A stretch of DNA of 9,767 bases from Bacteroidales bacterium (GTDB taxonomy: Bacteria; Bacteroidota; Bacteroidia; Bacteroidales; Paludibacteraceae): NCBI GenBank assembly GCA_900771035.1, contig CAAGML010000104.1:1-9767 (forward strand), read 5' to 3'. Made by a program: the position numbers and the translations under genes. Under the pieces are notes generated by a model, which did not search any database, was not told where the DNA came from, and saw nothing but the letters and a program-made list of their open reading frames with translations. This document shows positions 1 to 5,653 of this stretch, piece after piece (position 1 is the stretch's first letter; each line of letters begins with the position of its first letter).

Positions 1-8
1 ATAATGGG

Positions 9-250
9 ACCTCTCCCAAACTGGCTTCTATATAACTGCACGCTAACCCCTGTAAAGACGGAGCCCGCTCCGTCTCTGAGGGATATCTGTCCCATCAGTT
101 ATATTTCTCCTTTTGTTGAGACCTCTCCCAAACTGGCTTCTATATAACTGCACGCTAACCCCTGTAAAGACGGAGCCCGCTCCGTCTCTGAGGGATATCT
201 GTTCCATCAGTTATATTCCTCCTTTTGTTGGGACCTCTCCCAAACTGGCT
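9..250. repeat. 112-bp direct repeat, two full copies plus an 18-bp third copy
   Basis: Units occupy 9-120, 121-232 and a partial 233-250. The two full units differ at only three positions (91/203, 106/218, 119/231). Each unit can fold. An outer stem ATATAACTG/CAGTTATAT (30-38 with 96-104 in unit 1) encloses a hairpin with perfect 7-bp arms GACGGAG/CTCCGTC (57-63 with 68-74) and a GGGA/TCCC pair (80-83 with 90-93). A further hairpin, TTGGGA-CCTC-TCCCAA, spans the unit 2/3 boundary at 228-243. Read leftward, each unit carries GGAGA or GGAGG 8 nt before an ATG. The array starts at the window edge, so more copies may lie to the left. It looks like a dispersed structured intergenic repeat or a repeated leader RNA. 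I do not recognise a named family. Confidence 0.95.
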
Positions 251-251
251 G

Positions 252-283
252 CAAAGTTACACATTTTCCACGAAACCGCCAAA
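252..283 (-). promoter_or_regulatory. Leftward Bacteroides-type promoter abutting the repeat array
   Basis: On the minus strand TAACTTTG (252-259) matches the TAnnTTTG -7 box, and TTTG (280-283) sits 20 bp upstream as the -33 element. The same 20-bp spacing is seen at the promoter of the 680-1585 gene. Transcription would begin near 245, inside the partial third repeat, and run through the array toward a gene left of the window. Confidence 0.7.
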
Positions 284-365
284 ACATTTCCCAAAAATAA
301 AGCACCACAAAAAAACACCCACTCCCCCACCCCATAAAAACACGAACCTTCTACGTACTATGAAC

Positions 366-461
366 GTAGCCTGCCCGTAGGCTGCCCGAAGCCTGCCCGA
401 AGGCTGCCCGTAAGCTGCCCGAAGGCTGCCCGTAAGCTGCCCGAAGGCTGCCCGAAGGCTG
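366..461. repeat. 11-bp tandem repeat array, about 8.7 copies
   Basis: Eight full units of consensus GWAGNCTGCCC run at 366-376, 377-387, 388-398, 399-409, 410-420, 421-431, 432-442 and 443-453, followed by an 8-bp partial at 454-461. Variation is confined to the second base (A/T) and to the two bases before CTGCCC. The period is not a multiple of three, and no believable protein covers it. It is close to one helical turn, so the units present the same face of the DNA. It lies between the leftward promoter and the rightward promoter of the lipoprotein gene. The function is unknown. Confidence 0.95.
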
Positions 462-596
462 AACCAACAAAACCCCATCCGCGACACGCAAAAAAGGCAG
501 CAACCCAACGTCACATCACAACGCACCATTCCAGCCTGAACAACAACAATTTAGAAATAAAAACAACAAAACCCGCAAAAAAAAACGCTTGAACTG

Positions 597-627
597 TTGT
601 ATGTCTGAAAAAAATGTCGTACCTTTG
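597..627 (+). promoter_or_regulatory. Promoter of the Omp28-like lipoprotein gene
   Basis: TACCTTTG (620-627) is a perfect TAnnTTTG -7 box, with TTG (597-599) 20 bp upstream as the -33 element. Transcription should start around 632-635, exactly where a small hairpin GTGAA-ACAA-TTCAC (632-645) would form the 5' end of the mRNA. The box overlaps an upstream in-frame ATG at 614, which therefore cannot be the start codon. Confidence 0.8.
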
Positions 628-679
628 CACCGTGAAACAATTCACTCAAAATAAAACATCAAACAAAACAAAAGCTATT

Positions 680-1585
680 ATGAAAAAGTTTTTATTCGCA
701 TTGGCTGCAATGGCACTCCTGGTATCTTGCAGCAGTAGCAGCGACGACAACAACGACCCAGTGGATCCAGTTCAGCCAGCTGACACAATCCTCTGTGCCA
801 ACAGTGCCATGACCATCGTCACTTACGATGAGACAGGTCTCACAGTACCAACCGAAATCACCAAACGCAACGCCGTCATCGAGGAATACACCGGCATCAA
901 CTGCGGTTACTGCCCAGACGGTCACAGAATCGTCAACGAAATCATGGCTGAATATTCAGGCCAGGTGTTCGGTATCAACATCCACTGTGGCTCTTACGCT
1001 GCAAAGACATACACAACCACCGAGGGCGACGCATACCTGGGCATAGCAACAGACCTCACAGGCTTCCCTGCAGGCTCTGTCAACCGTCACTCGTTCAGCG
1101 GAAAATACACCCTCAACCGCGGTGCTTTCGAACAGGCTGCCGAGAGAATGATTGCAATGGATGCTCCAGTAAACCTCGTCGCAACAGCCGAGATTGAGCA
1201 GGCAACACGCACCCTCACAGTCAAAGTGAAAGGTCTCTACACTGTTGAGCAGGCAGTGGCAACAAACTCTCTCTACGTATTCATCCTTCAGGACAACGTC
1301 ATCGGTCAGCAAGGTGGTGCCAGCGCCAACCCTGACCAGGTTGTCGAAGGTGGCAAATACCGTCACATGCACATGCTCCGCACCTGCATCACAGGCACTT
1401 GGGGACAGGAAATCACTCCAGTCGTAGGCACACCGTTTGACAGGACTTACACATACGTCATCCCTGAAAAGCTCGGTATCAAAGCCATCGACGCTGTACT
1501 CGAAGACCTCAAAGTCGTAGTCTGCATGGCAGAGGGTCAGAAGGAAATCCTTCAGGTCATCGAACCAAAAATGGTACTCAAATAA
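680..1585 (+). CDS. Omp28-related outer-membrane lipoprotein with thioredoxin-like fold
   Basis: This 301-residue protein is a probable outer-membrane lipoprotein. Residues 1-16 are a short lipoprotein signal with lipobox LVSC (lipidated Cys17). It is followed by SSSSDDNND, an acidic Ser-rich tether like those that send Bacteroidetes lipoproteins to the cell surface. The core resembles the Omp28 family of Porphyromonas and Bacteroides. It has EEYTGINCGYCPDGH with a CxxC pair at Cys75/Cys78, and GFPAGSVNR (about 128-136) at the place of the thioredoxin cis-proline loop. A beta-rich C-terminal half follows. Redox activity is possible from the CxxC but unproven for the family. I chose the ATG at 680 because the in-frame ATG at 614 lies inside the promoter and would put 22 polar residues before the signal peptide. 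The gene has its own promoter and terminator, so it is monocistronic. The coding strand is rich in C. Confidence 0.88.
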   Translation: MKKFLFALAAMALLVSCSSSSDDNNDPVDPVQPADTILCANSAMTIVTYDETGLTVPTEITKRNAVIEEYTGINCGYCPDGHRIVNEIMAEYSGQVFGINIHCGSYAAKTYTTTEGDAYLGIATDLTGFPAGSVNRHSFSGKYTLNRGAFEQAAERMIAMDAPVNLVATAEIEQATRTLTVKVKGLYTVEQAVATNSLYVFILQDNVIGQQGGASANPDQVVEGGKYRHMHMLRTCITGTWGQEITPVVGTPFDRTYTYVIPEKLGIKAIDAVLEDLKVVVCMAEGQKEILQVIEPKMVLK

Positions 1586-1602
1586 CTCTACATCAGAGCA
1601 TT

Positions 1603-1641
1603 AAAAAAGCCCGCCTCACTTTTGCGAGACGGGCTTTTTTT
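1603..1641 (+). terminator. Intrinsic terminator after the Omp28-like gene
   Basis: The stem GCCCG-C-CTC (1609-1617) pairs with GAG-A-CGGGC (1626-1634) around an 8-nt loop, with a single C/A mismatch. A-run 1603-1608 precedes it and T-run 1635-1641 follows. The A-run makes it potentially bidirectional. It lies 17 bp after the stop codon at 1585 and separates this gene from the next promoter. Confidence 0.93.
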
Positions 1642-1665
1642 GTTGATAAAAAAATCCTACAATCC

Positions 1666-1696
1666 TTCACCATATCAGAAAAAATCATTAAATTTG
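1666..1696 (+). promoter_or_regulatory. Promoter of the outer-membrane barrel gene
   Basis: TAAATTTG (1689-1696) matches the TAnnTTTG -7 box. The -33 position 20 bp upstream reads TTC (1666-1668), a weak match to TTG. The ATG at 1746 leaves a leader of roughly 40-45 nt without a Shine-Dalgarno sequence. Confidence 0.65.
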
Positions 1697-1745
1697 CACC
1701 GTCATTTCACGCCCGCCCCTGCGGAAATCCTCAAAACGACAAACT

Positions 1746-2972
1746 ATGCGGAAACTGCTCCTCACCATAACCCTCACACTGCTTCTCCTCCCTGCCGTTG
1801 CGCAACGTGCGTCACGTATCCACAGGAACAGACACTTCGCAATGGATCAAGCCATCCGTGCCAAAATCCTCGGCGGTTACATACTCCCCTTCACCGACTT
1901 CGGCGACATCTCCCACACCCCCTCCGTAGGTGTCGAACTCTCATACGAATTCTTCACAAACAACAAAACCGACTGGCCTATACACTGGCGCAAACCAATC
2001 ATCGGCGTCGCACTTCAATACGCATACCTCGGCAACAACGACCTGATGGGGCAAATGCTGGCACTCTACCCCTACGTGCGTTGGGACTTGTCACGCAGCG
2101 ACTTCTTCATCTACAGTATGCGCCTCGGCGCAGGTTTCGCAGGAATGACCAAAACCAACAGTGCCAACTCATCGCACTTCGGATTTCTCGGCAACTACAC
2201 CATGGAGTTCCAGATAAACATAACCGGTTTCGACTGGATAATGTTCGACCTCGGCATTGACGCATTCAGCAACGGCGGTTTCTCTTCCAAAAGCTCCCCG
2301 ATGCTCATGCCTTACGCCTCCTTCGGCTACATGCACCGCTTCATGCCATACCAAAGCCTCTCCACCAACGAAAACGACCACCCATACACCAAACCCCTCC
2401 CCTACACCTTCATGATGAACATAGGTGCCGAGGCTGGCGCACTTGACGACTGGAAAACAATCAAAGGTACGCTTCACTTCGACATCCTCGGCAAAATCAC
2501 AAACTGCTGGGCTACCGGTGTGGGATTTGATGCTGAATACGGACAGAGCATCTCCAGCGACACACTCTCATACCGCAAACGCGTCCGCGGTGGCATCTCG
2601 TGGGCAAACCGCTTCACAATGAACCGTTTCCACTTCATCATTGACTGGGGCATTTACGCCTATGACCCCGAACGCCAATTCAAATACTTCTACAACTACG
2701 ACCTGTTACACGGTCATGCCTGGAACTACTTCCGCATAGGTGCCGGAGTGAGACTCTACGACAACATCTACCTTCAGATGAACGTCCACACCAACGGTCT
2801 CAGGGTTGAATACACCAGTTTCGGACTGACATACGAAATCCCTATCTACAGACACAACTACTACAACAAGAAAAAGAAAAGATTCGAGCCATACCAGATT
2901 TGGCATCCTGACCACGAGGAAGGAGGATTCAAAGCCACAATCCACAACTACATACACCGTCCTATCAGATAA
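1746..2972 (+). CDS. Outer-membrane beta-barrel protein, possibly acyloxyacyl hydrolase (PagL)-related
   Basis: This 408-residue protein has a clear signal peptide: MRK, then a Leu-rich core, with cleavage likely after AVAQ at about residue 20. The rest alternates polar and aromatic/hydrophobic residues with many Tyr, Phe and Trp, as in outer-membrane barrels. The segment DAFSNGGFSSKSSP (172-185) recalls the HxSNG...PN region of PagL/acyloxyacyl hydrolases. The C-terminal YLQMNVHTNGLRVEYTSFG (342-360) recalls the conserved last strands of Bacteroides proteins annotated that way. If the alignment is right, the catalytic His two residues before the Ser is Phe or Ala here, so deacylase activity is doubtful. 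A generic outer-membrane barrel is the safer reading. The coding strand is markedly C-rich. The 3' end overlaps the convergent acetyltransferase gene by 8 bp. Confidence 0.6.
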   Translation: MRKLLLTITLTLLLLPAVAQRASRIHRNRHFAMDQAIRAKILGGYILPFTDFGDISHTPSVGVELSYEFFTNNKTDWPIHWRKPIIGVALQYAYLGNNDLMGQMLALYPYVRWDLSRSDFFIYSMRLGAGFAGMTKTNSANSSHFGFLGNYTMEFQINITGFDWIMFDLGIDAFSNGGFSSKSSPMLMPYASFGYMHRFMPYQSLSTNENDHPYTKPLPYTFMMNIGAEAGALDDWKTIKGTLHFDILGKITNCWATGVGFDAEYGQSISSDTLSYRKRVRGGISWANRFTMNRFHFIIDWGIYAYDPERQFKYFYNYDLLHGHAWNYFRIGAGVRLYDNIYLQMNVHTNGLRVEYTSFGLTYEIPIYRHNYYNKKKKRFEPYQIWHPDHEEGGFKATIHNYIHRPIR

Positions 2973-3447
2973 ACTGATAAGCTATGCGAGGGTCGCCATT
3001 CGCCAGATAGATTATTCCACGGCGCGAAAAACCGTACGACCGCAGAATATGCTGCATAATCAGATTGTCGGCATGAGTGTCAGCCCTGAGCGAAGGCGCA
3101 AGCCTCCGTGCGAAATCGAAAGTGCGCTTCGCAATGTCGTGAGACTCAGGTGTCGAGGCAAGACGGTGAATCGTGGCGTATGTCAGCTCAGGCATCAGCC
3201 ACGACCCCTCCTCAATCACAGCATACGTCGGGTCAGGACCCACAATGCAGGCAAAAGTAGCTATCGGGACATCGTTTTCCGTGATAACGTAACTGTTATG
3301 GTTGGCAATATCCTCTCTCAGGATTTCAGCCGAAGGGTAACCGTTAATCCACTGACGCAAATTACCTGACTGACGCATAATCGCACGTGCCTTATCATAA
3401 AGCGCAAGACACGCAGGAATCTCTTCAAATCTCGTATGACGAATCAT
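2965..3447 (-). CDS. GNAT-family N-acetyltransferase
   Basis: This 160-residue soluble protein matches a GNAT subfamily common in gut Bacteroidales. It has an N-terminal RQSGNLRQWINGYPS (25-39), DPTYAVIEEGSWL (72-84), HRLAS (94-98), LRADTHADNLIMQ (120-132) and a C-terminal GIIYLANGDPRIAYQ (144-158). The DTHADN segment and the C-terminal strand fit the acyl-CoA-binding core. The acetyl acceptor is unknown. One oddity is the usual Gly-x-Gly/Ala of the CoA pyrophosphate loop after HRLAS, which reads HDIA (103-106), so the first Gly is Asp. The gene is convergent with the barrel gene and divergent from the DUF3791 gene, and it has its own -7 box at 3467-3474. Confidence 0.85.
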   Translation of the reverse strand: MIRHTRFEEIPACLALYDKARAIMRQSGNLRQWINGYPSAEILREDIANHNSYVITENDVPIATFACIVGPDPTYAVIEEGSWLMPELTYATIHRLASTPESHDIAKRTFDFARRLAPSLRADTHADNLIMQHILRSYGFSRRGIIYLANGDPRIAYQFI

Positions 3448-3466
3448 AGTATTCAGTTTGACAATG

Positions 3467-3474
3467 CAAAGTTA
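3467..3474 (-). promoter_or_regulatory. -7 box of the acetyltransferase gene
   Basis: On the minus strand TAACTTTG matches TAnnTTTG, 19 bp before the ATG at 3447. The leader must therefore be very short. No TTG sits at the ideal 20-bp spacing. The nearest (3488-3490) leaves about 15 bp, and the -33 region falls on the first codons of the divergent DUF3791 gene. Confidence 0.55.
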
Positions 3475-3482
3475 CAAAGAAT

Positions 3483-3701
3483 ATGGAAACAAAAATAGTT
3501 CTGTCATTTGTAAGTACGTGCATTGAGGCAACGGCACGTACTCTCGGAGTGCCATACACCGAAGTGTTCAACAGAATGCAACGCCTTGGCATGATTGAGA
3601 AATATATCTACCCGAACTATGAGATACTGCACACGGAAAGCCGCGAAAATATAGTTCAGGATATGATTGACTGTATGAATGAATGGGAGGCAAAACTATG
3701 A
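3483..3701 (+). CDS. DUF3791 domain-containing protein
   Basis: This small 72-residue protein has the DUF3791 pattern: SFVSTCIEATARTLGV near the N-terminus, then EVFNRMQRLGMIEKYI, NYEILHTESRENIVQDM and a helical C-terminus. Members are often encoded next to DUF3990 proteins, whose fold is thought to be related to ADP-ribosyltransferases, in toxin-antitoxin-like pairs. The pairing is established, while an antitoxin role is inference. The stop overlaps the ATG of the next reading frame (ATGA at 3698-3701), a typical translationally coupled junction. No + strand TAnnTTTG box is visible just upstream, so the promoter of this cluster is unidentified. Confidence 0.8.
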   Translation: METKIVLSFVSTCIEATARTLGVPYTEVFNRMQRLGMIEKYIYPNYEILHTESRENIVQDMIDCMNEWEAKL

Positions 3702-3757
3702 AAATCAAGGTCTATCACGGAGGAACAAGAGATTATAGACAAACACCTTACTTATAA
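3698..3757 (+). pseudogene. Truncated DUF3990 gene, 19-codon stub
   Basis: This frame encodes MKIKVYHGGTRDYRQTPYL and then stops at 3755-3757. The KVYHGG...P opening is how DUF3990 (ADP-ribosyltransferase-like) proteins begin. Those are normally well over 100 residues and continue with a DFGxGFY segment, which is absent here. It starts in the ATGA overlap with the DUF3791 gene, exactly where the DUF3990 gene is expected, and its TAA shares one base with the next ATG. The simplest reading is an internal deletion that removed the body of the gene. It may still be translated as a coupling peptide. Confidence 0.65.
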
Positions 3758-4008
3758 TGGAACAGAACAATAATACAGACCCTATAAAATCCCCGATAAT
3801 CCAAGAGATTATCATGAGCAACCGTATTGGACGTATCACTGCCGAAATCGCAATGAGAATGAAGATTGAGCCATGGCGGGCTTTGGAAAAGTTCTATGCA
3901 AGCAAGACATGCGCTGATTTTCACGACCGCTCCACAGGGCTTTACCTTTATGGTGAATTGTATGTGGCTGACGAGTTTATGCGAGAGAATGCAATAGAAA
4001 TCAGCTAA
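3757..4008 (+). CDS. Small helical protein, partner-type gene of a DUF3791/DUF3990 operon
   Basis: This protein has 83 residues, or 64 if the ATG at 3814 is used. The second half (EIAMRMKIEPWRALEKFYASKTC...DRSTGLYLYGELYVADEFM) resembles small proteins with an FYxSxT...DxxTGLY pattern that accompany DUF3791/DUF3990 genes. I do not have a firm family name for it. The first 19 residues (MEQNNNTDPIKSPIIQEII) look unrelated and may be sequence left by the deletion that truncated the preceding gene, so MSNRIGRI may be the original start. It overlaps the stub by one base and ends 12 bp before vsr. Confidence 0.7.
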   Translation: MEQNNNTDPIKSPIIQEIIMSNRIGRITAEIAMRMKIEPWRALEKFYASKTCADFHDRSTGLYLYGELYVADEFMRENAIEIS

Positions 4009-4020
4009 AGCCAAAGCCAG

Positions 4021-4512
4021 ATGACCGATGAGCAGAGACACAGAAACATGGCAGCTATCCATGGAAAGGACACTAAGCCAGAGATGGTTGTACGTAGGTT
4101 TCTGTGGCATCAGGGGTTTAGGTACATTGTGAATGTGAAGTGGTTACCCGGCAAACCGGATGTCGTGCTGAGGGGAAAATACAAAGTGTGCTTATTCGTG
4201 AACGGCTGTTTCTGGCATGGTCACAAAGGTTGCTACAGATTACCTAAAGCCAATGTGGAGTTCTGGACAAAGAAGGTGAAAAGAAACCAGGAACGTGATG
4301 AGGAGGTACGTGAACGGCTGAAAAACATGGGATGGCATTGCGTGACAATGTGGGAATGCGAACTGAAACCTGCCGTGAGGGAAGAGAATCTGAACAAACT
4401 GGTGAAGACTCTGGAGATGCTGAAAAAAGGACCGGTAATAAAAAGAGGCTATTGCGAGGGTGAGGAAGAGTCTAACGGCTATGCCGCCGAAAGCGAAGAG
4501 TATTATGAATAA
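4021..4512 (+). CDS. vsr: Very short patch repair (Vsr-type) DNA mismatch endonuclease
   Basis: This 163-residue protein matches Vsr, which nicks DNA 5' of T:G mismatches arising from deamination of 5-methylcytosine. Visible motifs are RNMAAIHGKDTKPE (8-21), LPGKPDVVL with catalytic Asp47, LFVNGCFWHGHKGC with His66, His68 and Cys63/Cys71, EFWTKKVKRNQERD (80-93) and WEC (111-113). The Cys/His set fits the structural zinc site. The body is normal in length, but about 25 charged residues follow the usual end (RGYCEGEEESNGYAAESEEYYE), produced where the gene runs into the next one. Vsr normally accompanies a cytosine-5 methyltransferase, and none is in the window. The coding strand is strongly G-rich, unlike the genes to its left. 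The last 8 bp overlap the start of the GH28-like gene. Confidence 0.93.
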   Translation: MTDEQRHRNMAAIHGKDTKPEMVVRRFLWHQGFRYIVNVKWLPGKPDVVLRGKYKVCLFVNGCFWHGHKGCYRLPKANVEFWTKKVKRNQERDEEVRERLKNMGWHCVTMWECELKPAVREENLNKLVKTLEMLKKGPVIKRGYCEGEEESNGYAAESEEYYE

Positions 4513-5623
4513 AAAACTACTGATAACCGCATTGAGTGTATGCTGTATGGCTTTGACAGTCAACGGCAGGACAGTTAATGTACGAAGTTTTGGGGCAAAG
4601 GGTGACGGTCAAGTGTGTACCGAAGCACTGAATAAAACCATAAAGGAGGCAAAAGACGGAGATACAGTATTGATTCCCGAAGGACGATATGTGACCGGGA
4701 CAATTCACCTGAAAAGCCACATAACATTGATAATCGAGAAAGGTGCTGAAATTCTTGGGACTGAGAATCTGAAGGCTTACGACCATTATAAACCCGGAAA
4801 GCCGGTGACGAGATACGACACAGGGAAAGGAACGGTCAATGCAAACATTGCAAATGACGAAGAGTGGACAAAGGCACTGTTGTTAGGCGAGAGGATTGAA
4901 GACGTGAGAATATGCGGAGAAGGGACAATCAACGGACGGCATATAGAAAACAAGGCAGGGGAAGAGGGAATGCGTGGTCCGCACGCAATGCTGTTTGCCG
5001 AAAGTCAGAACATACATATCGAGGGAATAAACGTCACTTGCGCAGGAAACTACGCCTTCATGGGCTATGAACTGAACAATGTGGTGTTTGAAAGCGTCAG
5101 AATAACGGAAGGCTGGGACGGAATACACATCCGCGGAGGAAGGAATATCACCATAAAAGAATGCGACATCATGACAGGCGACGACGCAATCGCAGGCGGA
5201 TACTGGGAAAATATGCGTATAACAGGATGCAGGCTGAACTCGGCATGCAACGGCATACGTATGATTGAGCCAAGCCGTGATTTATTTATTGAGGATTGCC
5301 ATATCTATGGCCCAGGGAAATACGCCCACCGCACAAGCCGTGAGGAGAAAAGGACGGCAAGCATTTACGGAATAGTGCTGGAGCCTGGCGCATGGGGAGA
5401 CGCCCCTGGACACACTGAAAACATACACATCACCAACGTTACTATCGACAATGTGCTCAGTCCTCTGGTCTATAGCATGGGCAGTGACAACACATGCTCA
5501 GGACTTTACATCGACAGACTGCACGCAACACACATAAAGCATAACACCCTGCCGCTGAACTGGCAAGGCGGCTCAGGGATGTGGAACGACATCAACATAA
5601 AAGACCTTACGATAAAGGATTAA
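4505..5623 (+). CDS. Secreted GH28-like (polygalacturonase-type) beta-helix protein
   Basis: This 372-residue protein starts with a signal peptide (MNKKLLITALSVCCMALTVNG). TVNVRSFGAKGDG (23-35) is the typical opening of GH28 and pectate-lyase-superfamily beta-helix proteins. ALNKTIKEAKDGDTVLIPEGRY (41-62) and repeated beta-helix rungs follow. WDGIHI (204-209) and TGDDAIA (224-230) correspond to the region with the paired catalytic Asp of GH28 (Asp226/Asp227). The downstream GHG and RIK motifs of classical polygalacturonases are replaced by CNGIRMIEPS (248-257), so the substrate is probably not plain polygalacturonan. Export to the periplasm or surface is expected. I chose the ATG at 4505 because it begins the signal peptide; an in-frame ATG at 4460 would add 15 polar residues. 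The start overlaps vsr by 8 bp, and the stop lies 30 bp from the convergent wzc gene. Confidence 0.82.
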   Translation: MNKKLLITALSVCCMALTVNGRTVNVRSFGAKGDGQVCTEALNKTIKEAKDGDTVLIPEGRYVTGTIHLKSHITLIIEKGAEILGTENLKAYDHYKPGKPVTRYDTGKGTVNANIANDEEWTKALLLGERIEDVRICGEGTINGRHIENKAGEEGMRGPHAMLFAESQNIHIEGINVTCAGNYAFMGYELNNVVFESVRITEGWDGIHIRGGRNITIKECDIMTGDDAIAGGYWENMRITGCRLNSACNGIRMIEPSRDLFIEDCHIYGPGKYAHRTSREEKRTASIYGIVLEPGAWGDAPGHTENIHITNVTIDNVLSPLVYSMGSDNTCSGLYIDRLHATHIKHNTLPLNWQGGSGMWNDINIKDLTIKD

Positions 5624-5653
5624 TAGCCACCGAAAATCCAAAGCCGGATAGCA

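Noticed and set aside
9..461. CRISPR array
   Set aside because: The 112-bp units are contiguous with no unique spacers, and the 11-bp units are far too short and spacer-free.
257..529. 90-residue minus-strand frame across the 11-bp repeats
   Set aside because: It has low-complexity, Phe/Gly/Cys-rich content generated by the repeat, with no domain or believable start region; it also contains the leftward promoter.
956..1372. 138-residue minus-strand frame opposite the Omp28-like gene
   Set aside because: It is antisense to a well-supported gene, Cys/Val-rich, with no recognisable domain.
1622..2260. 212-residue frame on the + strand
   Set aside because: It is rich in Arg, His and Pro, overlaps the barrel gene in another frame, and runs across the terminator and promoter; it is a shadow of C-rich coding sequence.
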